Assembly: GCF_019551475.1 (NCBI RefSeq)
Contig: NZ_CP047159.1
Coordinates: 1,178,001-1,242,000, forward strand
From: Prevotella sp. Rep29
GTDB taxonomy: Bacteria > Bacteroidota > Bacteroidia > Bacteroidales > Bacteroidaceae
Length of the DNA: 64,000 nucleotides
Direction of reading: 5' to 3'
The translations under genes and the position numbers were made by a program. The notes beneath the pieces are model-generated. The model saw only the letters and a list, made by a program, of their open reading frames with translations. It was not told the DNA's origin and did not search any database. Each line of letters opens with the position of its first letter. Position 1 is the first letter of the stretch. Below are positions 1-7,952 of the stretch, piece after piece.

Positions 1-411
1 ATGAATAAGGTAATGCTGATAGGTAACGTCGGGAAAGAGCCGGAAGTCAGATATTATGACTCCGAGCAGGTTTGTGCCATGTTCTCATTGGCAACGACGG
101 AACGTGGTTATACATTGGCAAACGGGACACAGGTGCCCGACCATACGGATTGGCATAATATCATTATGTGGCGTGGGCTTGCAAAAATAGCTGAGCGATA
201 TGTCCATAAAGGTGATAAATTGTATATAGAAGGGCGTATTCGTTACAGGACCTACGATGATCAAAAAGGAAAACGTGTTACGGTGACTGAGATTCTTGCA
301 GACGCGATGGAGTTGCTGTCGCCAAAGCAGGACAGAAAGGAAAAGGTTGCTGAAGAACCGACGGCAACAACTGAAGAGAATCAGCCGGATAACGATAAGA
401 TGCCATTTTGA
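1..411 (+). CDS. ssb: single-stranded DNA-binding protein
   Basis: Protein of 136 residues. The N-terminal 105 or so residues form an OB fold that begins MNKVMLIGNVGKEPEVRY, the usual SSB opening. A low-complexity linker follows, and the chain ends in the acidic tail DNDKMPF, equivalent to the conserved tail that recruits replication and repair partners. It binds single-stranded DNA during replication, recombination and repair. The start codon is the first base of the window, so its upstream region is not visible. Its stop overlaps the gldE start by one base (TGATG), so the two are probably co-transcribed. The ssb-gldE order is common in Bacteroidota. Confidence 0.95.
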   Translation: MNKVMLIGNVGKEPEVRYYDSEQVCAMFSLATTERGYTLANGTQVPDHTDWHNIIMWRGLAKIAERYVHKGDKLYIEGRIRYRTYDDQKGKRVTVTEILADAMELLSPKQDRKEKVAEEPTATTEENQPDNDKMPF

Positions 412-1730
412 TGGATACACTTTCACTTCTCTTGTTTGTTAAGTTCGTTGCTCCTGATTCGGGAGTGATTATTGCAGCTGTCTTGGCAGTTGTCCTTTTA
501 GTCTTGTCCGCTTTCGCAAGTGGTTCGGAAGTGGCTTTTTTCAGTCTCTCGCCGAGTGACTTGGGCGAATTGGAAGAGAGCAAGTCGGCTACCGACAAGA
601 ACATTAGGATGCTTCGAGAGGAGAGCGAACGGACACTGGCAACCATCCTGATTACCAATAACTTCGTGAACGTAACTATCATCATGCTTTGCAATTATAT
701 CTTTGCGAAGGTGGTGGATTTCGGGGATGCTGCGTGGCTTCAATTCCTGTGTGTCACGGTGTTGCTTACTTTTTTGCTCCTGTTGTTTGGCGAGATTATT
801 CCGAAGGTGTATAGCCGCCAGTCTCCCTTGGCTTTTTGCCGTCGCACGGTGAATGGGCTTTTGATTGCCCGTAAGTTGTTTTGGCCTGTCGAGAACCTGC
901 TGATGAAGAGCGGTCTTTTGACGAAGCGGGTTGCTCACAAGGAACAACATGTCTTGAGTGTGGATGACCTGGAGCAGGCGTTGGAGTTGACCGACAATGA
1001 AGAGATAAAGGAGGAGAGGAGTATGCTGGAGGGCATCATCCGTTTCGGTGATGAGACCGCGAAGGAGATTATGACAAGTCGCCAGGATATTGTCGACTTG
1101 GACATCCGGAGTCCTTTCCCCGACGTGCTGAAATGTATCGTTGAGAATAACTATAGCCGCATCCCCGTCTATCAAGACACGACGGACAATATTCGCGGTA
1201 TCTTATATATCAAGGACTTGTTGCCCCACCTTGATAAGGGAGCAACCTTCCGCTGGCAGAGTTTGATTCGTCCGCCGTATTTCGTTCCGGAGACAAAAAA
1301 GATTGACGATTTGTTGCGAGAGTTCCAAGAGAACAAAGTGCATATTGCGATTGTCGTTGATGAGTTTGGGGGAACGAGCGGTATCGTTACGCTTGAAGAT
1401 ATTCTCGAGGAGATTGTCGGCGAGATAAACGATGAGTTTGATGAGGAGGAAAGGACGTACACCCGCATCAATCAGAATACTTATATCTTCGAAGGAAAGA
1501 CCCTACTGAGCGATTTCTGCAAGATACTCGACATCGATGATGACGAATTCTCTGAAGTGGAAGGGGAAGCTGATTCGCTTGCCGGTCTCTTGCTTGAACT
1601 GAAAGGAGACTTCCCGGAAATTCATGAGAAGATAGACTATCACCATTACAGTTTTGAAATTCTGGGAATCGAAGAGCGCAGAATTTCACGCGTGAAGGTC
1701 GTTATCCGCAATGTTGATGAAAATAATTAG
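411..1730 (+). CDS. gldE: GldE-like CNNM/CBS transmembrane protein (gliding motility-associated family)
   Basis: Protein of 439 residues from ATG 411; an in-frame TTG at 408 is a less likely start. The order is an N-terminal CNNM/DUF21 membrane domain with several hydrophobic segments (about residues 15-150), a CBS pair (about 205-335, including the TSRQDIVDLDIRSP stretch) and a C-terminal CorC/HlyC transporter-associated domain. Homologues are annotated as gliding motility protein GldE or as hemolysin/CorC-type ion-efflux proteins. In gliding Bacteroidota GldE is linked to GldD and type IX secretion, but most gut members do not glide, so a role in ion homeostasis is equally possible. The family call is firm and the physiological role is inferred. 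Confidence 0.85.
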   Translation: MDTLSLLLFVKFVAPDSGVIIAAVLAVVLLVLSAFASGSEVAFFSLSPSDLGELEESKSATDKNIRMLREESERTLATILITNNFVNVTIIMLCNYIFAKVVDFGDAAWLQFLCVTVLLTFLLLLFGEIIPKVYSRQSPLAFCRRTVNGLLIARKLFWPVENLLMKSGLLTKRVAHKEQHVLSVDDLEQALELTDNEEIKEERSMLEGIIRFGDETAKEIMTSRQDIVDLDIRSPFPDVLKCIVENNYSRIPVYQDTTDNIRGILYIKDLLPHLDKGATFRWQSLIRPPYFVPETKKIDDLLREFQENKVHIAIVVDEFGGTSGIVTLEDILEEIVGEINDEFDEEERTYTRINQNTYIFEGKTLLSDFCKILDIDDDEFSEVEGEADSLAGLLLELKGDFPEIHEKIDYHHYSFEILGIEERRISRVKVVIRNVDENN

Positions 1731-1738
1731 AGAGCCGG

Positions 1739-2347
1739 ATGCCGCTAATTTCGATTGAAACAATAGCAGAAGATGTCTCTTTAGGATTGTGGAAAATAAC
1801 AGAGACAGCGGATGAATTGTATCAGCAATATCCTTTTTTAGAGACTTATAGGGATGAGCTAGACAGGCATTATCGGGCAGAGGCGAGGAAGAAGGAATTT
1901 CTTTGTGTGCATCTGTTGCTGGCACTGATGACGGGCAATCGCCGGTTGAGAGTTGGGCATCTTTCGTCGGGAAAGCCATGCCTGGAGAGCGGACAGCATA
2001 TCAGTATCAGCCATACGAAAGGATATGCGGCGGTGATTCTTTCCGGAAAGCGGACGGTTGCCGTGGATATAGAATATCAGAGTGACAGGGTGCAGCGAAT
2101 TGCTCATAAGTTTATCCGTCCAGACGAAGAAGCCGATACCATTCTCAGCCAACTTCTGCATTGGAGCACGAAGGAAACTCTTTACAAGTATTTCTCGGAG
2201 ACACCCTTGGGGTATTTTGATATGCGGCTGCAACCGTTCGCCGTGGCGGATAGCGGAACCGTCAAGGGGGAGAACCTGACTACGGGCGAAATGTTGCCGG
2301 TCTATTACCGTGTAGCGAAAGATTATGTGCTTACTTTCGCTTTTTAA
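1739..2347 (+). CDS. 4'-phosphopantetheinyl transferase superfamily protein
   Basis: Protein of 202 residues. It has the Sfp/AcpT-type signature: SISHTKGYAAVIL (residues 89-101), then VAVDIE with metal-binding D110 and E112, and WSTKETLYK (142-150) with the catalytic Glu and Lys. Members move the phosphopantetheine arm from CoA to a carrier-protein serine, most often acyl carrier protein. The start lies 8 bases after the gldE stop, so it is the third gene of the ssb-gldE unit. Its last 17 bases overlap the convergent DedA gene. The carrier protein it modifies cannot be read from the sequence. Confidence 0.88.
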   Translation: MPLISIETIAEDVSLGLWKITETADELYQQYPFLETYRDELDRHYRAEARKKEFLCVHLLLALMTGNRRLRVGHLSSGKPCLESGQHISISHTKGYAAVILSGKRTVAVDIEYQSDRVQRIAHKFIRPDEEADTILSQLLHWSTKETLYKYFSETPLGYFDMRLQPFAVADSGTVKGENLTTGEMLPVYYRVAKDYVLTFAF

Positions 2348-2954
2348 TCCAATATCTTACTACGAAGAAAACCGCTACGATTCCAACCAGTGCGATGATT
2401 CCCCATTTGATGTAGTCTCCATATTCTGTGAGCTTGCTTTCCAGTTGGTCTGCCGGCACGATAGTATGCACGTACCATCCCAACGCTGCCAAGATGCAGT
2501 TCCACACACCTGCTCCGATTGTCGTATATAGCAGGAATTTCCAGTAATTCATCTTGGCTATTCCGGCAGGGATGGAAATCAAGTGGCGGATGCCCGGTAT
2601 CAGTCGTCCGCTGATTGTTGCCACCATGCCGTGGTTATAAAAGTATTTCTCGCTTTTTTCTACTTTTTCTTGATTCAGCAAGCATAGACGTCCCCAACGG
2701 CTGTTGGCAAACTTATAGATAATGGGACGTCCCAGATAATATCCGCCGACGTAGTTGATGGTAGCCCCCAGGTCTGCTCCTATTGTAGCGAAAAGAATGA
2801 CGAGGAAGATGTTCAGGTTTCCCGCAGCCGCATGGTATGCCGCAGGAGAAACCACCAGTTCGGACGGTACGGGGACGACCGTGCTTTCAAGCATCATCAA
2901 GAAGGTGATTGTCCCGTAGTTGAGATTGTCAAGCAGGGTGGAAATCCAGTTCAT
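2331..2954 (-). CDS. DedA family membrane protein
   Basis: Protein of 207 residues with four to five hydrophobic segments and the DedA/VTT pattern. It contains the re-entrant region with GADLGATINYVGGYYLGRP and the stretch GRLIPGIRHLISIPAGIAKMNYWKF, which includes the conserved F/G-R-x(3)-G-x-R element. DedA proteins are inner-membrane proteins tied to lipid (undecaprenyl phosphate or phospholipid) flipping and membrane potential. The C-terminal codons overlap the convergent phosphopantetheinyl transferase gene by 17 bases. The start lies 17 bases downstream of the glnS stop, so it may be read with glnS. Confidence 0.88.
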   Translation of the reverse strand: MNWISTLLDNLNYGTITFLMMLESTVVPVPSELVVSPAAYHAAAGNLNIFLVILFATIGADLGATINYVGGYYLGRPIIYKFANSRWGRLCLLNQEKVEKSEKYFYNHGMVATISGRLIPGIRHLISIPAGIAKMNYWKFLLYTTIGAGVWNCILAALGWYVHTIVPADQLESKLTEYGDYIKWGIIALVGIVAVFFVVRYWIKKRK

Positions 2955-2971
2955 GACTATTGATTCGTTTG

Positions 2972-4675
2972 TTATTTATTGATTTTTGCCCACGAGTCTT
3001 TCAGCCCGACAGTCTTGTTGAATATCGGATGTTCGGGTGTGGAATCAATGTCTGCCATGAAGTAGCCGATTCGTTGGAACTGCAGATACTCGCCGGCTTT
3101 CCGTTCGGCAGCATAGGGTTCTACATAACACTCGGTCATGACTTGCAGCGAGTCGGGATTTAACAGTTCGTGGAAATCCTGACCTTCCACAGCGGTATTC
3201 TCCACGTTGAAAAGTCGGTCGTAGATTCTTACTTCGGCTTTTCTGCAATGTTCGGTAGAGAGCCAGTGCAGTGTACCTTTCACCTTGCGGCTTGCACCTT
3301 CTCTTCCGCTCTTGCTTTCCGGATCATATTCCGCATAGATTTCCTCTATTTCTCCCTTTTCGTTTTTCTTACAGCCCGTACACATGATGATGTATGCGTT
3401 CTTCAGCCTCACTTCTTTTCCGGGTGTCAGGCGGAAGAATTTCTTGGGTGCGTCTTCCATGAAATCGTCACGCTCAATCCACAAGGTCTTTGAGAAGGTT
3501 GTCGTATGAGTGCCGTCAGCCTCGTTCTCCGGGTTGTTGATGGCAACCATTTCCTCGGTCTCGTTTTCGGGATAGTTGGTGATGACAAGTTTCACGGGAT
3601 TGAGCACAGCCGACACTCGTGTGGCGCGTGCATTGAGGTCTTCGCGGATGGCTGCTTCGAGCAGTGCCATGTCGTTGAGTGCATCAAACTTGGTATATCC
3701 GATAGAGTTGATGAAGTTTCTGATGCCTTCGGGCGAGTAGCCTCTGCGCCGCATGCCGCTGATGGTCGGCATTCGGGGGTCGTCCCACCCGTTCACTCTC
3801 TTCTCTTCGACGAGTGCCAGCAACTTACGCTTACTCATGATGGTGTAAGTGAGGTTGAGGCGGTTGAACTCAATCTGCACAGGACGGTAGTCGTGCTGTT
3901 GGTCTTTTTCCTGCAGATAGTCGATAAACCTGTCGTACAAGGGGCGGTGGGGCACAAATTCGAGCGTACAGATGGAGTGGGTCACTCCTTCAAAGTAGTC
4001 ACTCTGTCCGTGTGCGAAGTCATACATCGGGTAAGCGTTCCATTTCGTTCCGGTGCGATGGTGCGGCGTATGTATGATTCGATACATGATTGGGTCGCGG
4101 AAGTGCATGTTGGGATTTGCCATGTCCAGTTTGGCACGCAGCACCATGGAGCCTTCCACGGCTTCAGGCGTATTCATCTTCTTGAAGAGGGCGAGGTTTT
4201 CCTCGACGGGACGGTCGCGATAGGGGGAGTTGGTGCCGGCTTCTGTCGGTGTGCCTTTTTGTTCGGCTATTTGTTCCGAAGTCTGTTCGTCCACGTAAGC
4301 CAGTCCTTTTTCAATCAGCCACACGGCGAAGTCCCAGAGTTGCTGGAAGTAGTCGGATGCGTAATAGACGTTTCCCCACTGGAAGCCCAGCCAATGGATG
4401 TCGTTGAGGATATTCTCGACGTATTCGTTGTTTTCCTTGCTCGGGTTGGTATCGTCGAAGCGCAGGTTGCATACGCCATTATATTTTGTTGCGATGCCGA
4501 AGTCCATGCAGATGGCCTTTGCATGTCCTATGTGGAGATAGCCGTTCGGTTCGGGCGGGAAACGGGTTTGTATGCGTCCGTTGTTCTTTCCTTCGGCAAG
4601 GTCTTTCTCTATCATTTGTTCAACAAAGCTGAGGCTTTGTCTTTCTTCATTCGTTTTGATTTCTTGTTTGTCCAT
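2972..4675 (-). CDS. glnS: glutamine--tRNA ligase
   Basis: Class I aminoacyl-tRNA synthetase of 567 residues that charges tRNA-Gln with glutamine. It carries the HIGH motif (residues 48-51, in PPEPNGYLHIGHAKA) and the KMSKS-type motif MSKRK at 280-284. A C-terminal beta-barrel anticodon-binding part ends the chain. ATG 4675 was chosen because MDKQEIK opens the protein just before the conserved core. Codons further upstream are in frame but run through the promoter at 4701-4731. Length and domains are normal for bacterial GlnS. Having glnS agrees with direct charging of tRNA-Gln, typical of Bacteroidota. Confidence 0.96.
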   Translation of the reverse strand: MDKQEIKTNEERQSLSFVEQMIEKDLAEGKNNGRIQTRFPPEPNGYLHIGHAKAICMDFGIATKYNGVCNLRFDDTNPSKENNEYVENILNDIHWLGFQWGNVYYASDYFQQLWDFAVWLIEKGLAYVDEQTSEQIAEQKGTPTEAGTNSPYRDRPVEENLALFKKMNTPEAVEGSMVLRAKLDMANPNMHFRDPIMYRIIHTPHHRTGTKWNAYPMYDFAHGQSDYFEGVTHSICTLEFVPHRPLYDRFIDYLQEKDQQHDYRPVQIEFNRLNLTYTIMSKRKLLALVEEKRVNGWDDPRMPTISGMRRRGYSPEGIRNFINSIGYTKFDALNDMALLEAAIREDLNARATRVSAVLNPVKLVITNYPENETEEMVAINNPENEADGTHTTTFSKTLWIERDDFMEDAPKKFFRLTPGKEVRLKNAYIIMCTGCKKNEKGEIEEIYAEYDPESKSGREGASRKVKGTLHWLSTEHCRKAEVRIYDRLFNVENTAVEGQDFHELLNPDSLQVMTECYVEPYAAERKAGEYLQFQRIGYFMADIDSTPEHPIFNKTVGLKDSWAKINK

Positions 4676-4700
4676 ATTGTTCTTATCTTCACTTATGCTG

Positions 4701-4731
4701 CAAAGATAGTGCAAATCGCTCATAAAACAAA
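4701..4731 (-). promoter_or_regulatory. glnS promoter, Bacteroidetes type
   Basis: Read leftward, a -33 TTTG (complement of 4728-4731) is followed after 19 bases by a -7 TATCTTTG (complement of 4701-4708). This fits the Bacteroidetes primary sigma consensus TTTG-N19-TAnnTTTG. It lies 26 bases upstream of the glnS start. Confidence 0.75.
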
Positions 4732-4835
4732 ACGAATTGGTTATTTTTCTTTCTGTGGGAAAAATATTTTGTCGTTTGTTGTCTGTTGTTTTATTTATTT
4801 CGTAATTTTGTGGGCAGAAATAAAAAGAAAAGACG

Positions 4836-5645
4836 ATGACTTCCGGAGGAAAACGATATCTGCAGGGATTTGGGGTGCTGGTGCTGATACTGGCACTGGT
4901 GCGCTGCATCTTTCCTCGCGTTTCATCATCCTATTCGCCGGGTGTCCCTCTGGTGTCCGTGCAGGATACGCTCTCCGAGGTCCAGGAGGTGGCATCGGTG
5001 GATTCCGTCAAGTCTTCCGTACAGTCACTGTTCCCGTCAGCAACCCGTTTTGAGGATGCTGACGGAAACCTTGTGAAACATCCGATATACAGTGTCCCGA
5101 GCTATTCTGCAGCGTTCCCCGACTCGAACGATGTGCAGATGGAAGCCGCCCGGCAGCATGGCGTTCGGCCGGTGGCTGACAGGGGAGAGGCGGAACGGCG
5201 GAAGATGGAACTGGTCTATATCGCAGCCAATCCTTACTACAAGGTGGACAAACTGTATAGCAGCATTCCTTATCTCGTTCCTCGTGCGGCATTGCTCTTA
5301 CAGGACATCGGGCACAGTTTCTTCGACAGTCTTCAGGTAAAGGGCGTGCCTCTCCATCGTTTCGTGGTCACCAGCGTCTTGCGCAGCAAGGCTGACGTGG
5401 AGCGTCTGCGTCGTCACAACAAGAATGCCACGGAGAATAGTTGCCACATGTATGGCACGACGTTCGACATCGGTTACAACCGCTATGAGGCGGTCTCGGC
5501 TCCCGGCATTTATGTGGGTAGGAAGGTTTCTAACGACACACTGAAGTGGGTGCTGAGCGAAGTGCTGGACGACATGCGCAAGTCGGGCAGGTGCTACATC
5601 AAGTATGAGGTCAAGCAGGGCTGCTTCCACATCACGGTGCGCTGA
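4836..5645 (+). CDS. DUF5715-like protein with M15/VanY-type zinc-site residues
   Basis: Protein of 269 residues with one N-terminal hydrophobic segment (about 9-27), so it is probably anchored and faces the periplasm. The C-terminal half contains VTSVLRSKADVERLRRHN and then S202-x-H204-M-Y-G-x-x-x-D211, with a late H265 in CFHITV. The spacing S-x-H-x(6)-D and H resembles the zinc ligands of D-Ala-D-Ala carboxypeptidases of the M15/VanY fold. That suggests a peptidoglycan-related function, but activity is inference. Related Bacteroidota proteins are catalogued as DUF5715. A -7-like TAATTTTG at 4803-4810 sits just upstream, divergent from the glnS promoter. Confidence 0.7.
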   Translation: MTSGGKRYLQGFGVLVLILALVRCIFPRVSSSYSPGVPLVSVQDTLSEVQEVASVDSVKSSVQSLFPSATRFEDADGNLVKHPIYSVPSYSAAFPDSNDVQMEAARQHGVRPVADRGEAERRKMELVYIAANPYYKVDKLYSSIPYLVPRAALLLQDIGHSFFDSLQVKGVPLHRFVVTSVLRSKADVERLRRHNKNATENSCHMYGTTFDIGYNRYEAVSAPGIYVGRKVSNDTLKWVLSEVLDDMRKSGRCYIKYEVKQGCFHITVR

Positions 5646-5669
5646 TGTTTTTTTCACCAACTGAACCCT

Positions 5670-5884
5670 TGTATAAACATACAGGAATGGGCGTATAAAT
5701 ATACCGTTGAACTTTCGTTTTCCAAAAGTTGAACTTTTAGCTTGCAAAAGTTCAACTTTCAGGCTGCAAAAGTTGAACTTTCAGGACGCGAAAGTTGAAC
5801 TTTTGGAAAGCCATATTTAAGTTATTGAAATACAGGTGTTTACAAATCGTCTTCCGAATCCTTAGCCGTTGTATAAATATACAA
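5670..5884. repeat. palindrome-array element, copy 1 (four units)
   Basis: An intergenic element between the convergent ends of the DUF5715 gene and fbp. AT-rich borders (GTATAAACATACAGG and TGTATAAATATACA) enclose four 13-base palindromes of the form AAAGTT-G/C-AACTTT, spaced about 22 bases apart at 5728-5816. The outermost units extend to TTTTCCAAAAG on the left and CTTTTGGAAA on the right. Related copies lie at 20316, 29174, 49378 and 63700. Function is unknown. Confidence 0.8.
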
Positions 5885-5886
5885 TT

Positions 5887-5921
5887 ACTGCGCCCCGACA
5901 AACGAGCTGTCGGGGCGCAGT
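5887..5921 (-). terminator. strong hairpin after fbp, candidate terminator
   Basis: A perfect 14-base-pair stem (ACTGCGCCCCGACA at 5887-5900 with its complement at 5908-5921) and a 7-base loop, 44 bases past the fbp stop. It has no clear T-run on either strand, so termination is likely but not certain. It could serve the DUF5715 gene on the other strand too. Confidence 0.6.
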
Positions 5922-5965
5922 GAAAAGTTACAGAATTTATATGATTTGCGGTCAAGGGCAGTGGG

Positions 5966-7948
5966 TTATTGCGCCACTTCCTTGATGATGCCGCGTCTGT
6001 ATGCGTACAGCAGTTCCTGGAGATATTCCACCTGCTTTTTGAGTTCCTTTCCCTTATCGGTGTCGGCAACGAGCATTCTGTGCGATGCCATCTCCACAAT
6101 CTGCGTGGTGCTGATAATGTCGGTACCATTTTTGATAGCCTCTTCCGTGCTTGTAAACGGCTGGTGCTGAATCAGTTGGAATCCGCGGCTGTGATGGATG
6201 AGCGTATATCCCGCGATACCTGTTTCTTTGTGATAGGCTTGTGAGAAACCGCCGTCAATCACCATCAGCTTTCCATTGGCTTTGATGGGCGTTTCTCCCT
6301 TCACCACGTGCACGGGAACGTGTCCGTTGATGATGTGCCGGTTCTTTCCTTTGATGCCGAACGCGTCGAGAATATAGTCACATACGGCTTCGTTGTCCCT
6401 CAGTTTGTAATAGTAGCCCTTTTCTTCGTGGAAGGTTTTTTTATCCTCAATGAAGTAACGCTCGAACGTGGACATCTTTGACTTGTCGAACAGCGGCGAG
6501 TCTTTTCCGCACCATAGATACATGAAGTAGTCGATGGCATAGTTCCGCTCCGCGGGGTCGGCACCTTTCTGGAAGGCAGTTCGTATCAGCATGCCCGTCT
6601 GGTGGAGCAGCTCTTTTCCTTTGTATTTCTTTCCGAATACTTCCACCTCTTTGAGCGTTCCGTCTTCGTTGAGGGGAACCGATGCGTGGAAGAGGAGGTT
6701 ATTGTTGCTGATGGTGTACATGCAGCCGTGTGCGAGGATGGTGCGCATGTGGCGCTGCAGTTTTTCGCATTTTGTGAATGAGCGGTGCAGTTTCTCCATC
6801 AGTATCTCTTCGTCGGGTGTGAACTGGTTGGGATTCTTCGGGTCGATGGTCGGGAAGTTGTTGCTGCTCAGCTTGTATTTCTTTCCCTCGAGCATGATGG
6901 TTCCTTTTTTGTAGTCGATATGGTTGAGCAGCATTCGGTCTTGCATGTCCCACTCCGGATACTTTTCATAAAGCTGTGCTTCCTTCTTGAAAAGCATGAT
7001 GGCAATCGCTTTGTGCATGAGGGCGGTAAGTCGCTGGGTCTTCTCGTCCATGTTGCTGCTTTCTGCGCTATATTTAGGAATGAATTCCTCGCAGGGATCA
7101 TTTCCGTAAGTCTCCATGGCGAAGGTGGCAAGTGGCACGAGGTTGATGCCGTAGCCTTCTTCCAGTGTCGTCAGGTTGGCATATCTCAGGCAGAGGCGTA
7201 TCACGCTGCAGATGCAGGCATCGTTTCCTGCACATGCTCCCATCCATACGATGTCGTGGTTTCCCCACTGGATATCCCATGAGTTGTATTCCTCCATCAG
7301 GTCCATAATCAGGTGGGCACCCGGTCCTCGGTCGTAGATGTCGCCCAGGATGTGGAGTTGGTCGATGGCGAGTTTGTGGATGACGCCGGCAATGGCGATG
7401 ACAAACTCATCGGCGCGCCCGATGTTGATGATGGTGTCAATGATGGCACTGACATATCCCGACTTGTTGGCGTCATCGGTGCGCTCGTGCAACAATTCCT
7501 GAATGATGTAGCTGAAGTCTTTCGGGAGTGATTTTCTCACCTTCGAGCGGGTGTATTTGCTGGAAACGTCGCGCAACACGCGAATCAGTTTGTGAAGCGT
7601 GATGTGATACCAGTCGTTCATGTTTTTCTCACACGCTTTTATCAGTTCCAGCTTCTGTTCCGGATAGTAGATGAGCGTGCAGAGGTCTTGCTTTTCAGCC
7701 TCGCGCAATTCGTTTCCGAACAGGTCGTTCACCTTTCGCTTGATGTTTCCTGAAGCGTTTCTCAGCACATGTTGGAAAGCCTCATACTCTCCGTGAATGT
7801 CTGCCAGAAAGTGCTCAGTCCCTTTGGGCAGGTTGAGAATGGCTTGCAGGTTGATAATCTCCGTACTTGCCGCTGCTACGGTCGGGAACGACTGTGAGAG
7901 CAGTTCCAGATACGCCAAGTCTTTTTCGATATCATACTTCTTTTTCAT
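5966..7948 (-). CDS. fbp: class III fructose-1,6-bisphosphatase
   Basis: Protein of 660 residues, the normal size for the Firmicutes/Bacteroidota class III enzyme and about twice that of class I. Metallophosphatase motifs are visible: LADIHGEYEAF (about 48-58), GDIYDRGPG (about 208) and QWGNHDIVWMGA (about 237), which supply the Asp, His and Asn metal ligands, plus a late INGHVPVH. It hydrolyses fructose 1,6-bisphosphate to fructose 6-phosphate in gluconeogenesis, the step a peptide or organic-acid user needs to make hexose. It is the last gene of a leftward operon and starts 4 bases after the upstream glycosyltransferase-like gene stops. Confidence 0.95.
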   Translation of the reverse strand: MKKKYDIEKDLAYLELLSQSFPTVAAASTEIINLQAILNLPKGTEHFLADIHGEYEAFQHVLRNASGNIKRKVNDLFGNELREAEKQDLCTLIYYPEQKLELIKACEKNMNDWYHITLHKLIRVLRDVSSKYTRSKVRKSLPKDFSYIIQELLHERTDDANKSGYVSAIIDTIINIGRADEFVIAIAGVIHKLAIDQLHILGDIYDRGPGAHLIMDLMEEYNSWDIQWGNHDIVWMGACAGNDACICSVIRLCLRYANLTTLEEGYGINLVPLATFAMETYGNDPCEEFIPKYSAESSNMDEKTQRLTALMHKAIAIMLFKKEAQLYEKYPEWDMQDRMLLNHIDYKKGTIMLEGKKYKLSSNNFPTIDPKNPNQFTPDEEILMEKLHRSFTKCEKLQRHMRTILAHGCMYTISNNNLLFHASVPLNEDGTLKEVEVFGKKYKGKELLHQTGMLIRTAFQKGADPAERNYAIDYFMYLWCGKDSPLFDKSKMSTFERYFIEDKKTFHEEKGYYYKLRDNEAVCDYILDAFGIKGKNRHIINGHVPVHVVKGETPIKANGKLMVIDGGFSQAYHKETGIAGYTLIHHSRGFQLIQHQPFTSTEEAIKNGTDIISTTQIVEMASHRMLVADTDKGKELKKQVEYLQELLYAYRRGIIKEVAQ

Positions 7949-7952
7949 AGTG

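Noticed and set aside
3506..5053. Long open frame of 515 codons opposite glnS
   Set aside because: It is the antisense of glnS and the following promoter, with no recognisable domain. glnS has full catalytic motifs and a promoter.
5728..5816. CRISPR-like array or transcription-factor operator cluster for fbp
   Set aside because: Spacing of 22 bases is too short for CRISPR. Copies lie between unrelated and convergent genes, so a gene-specific operator role is not supported.
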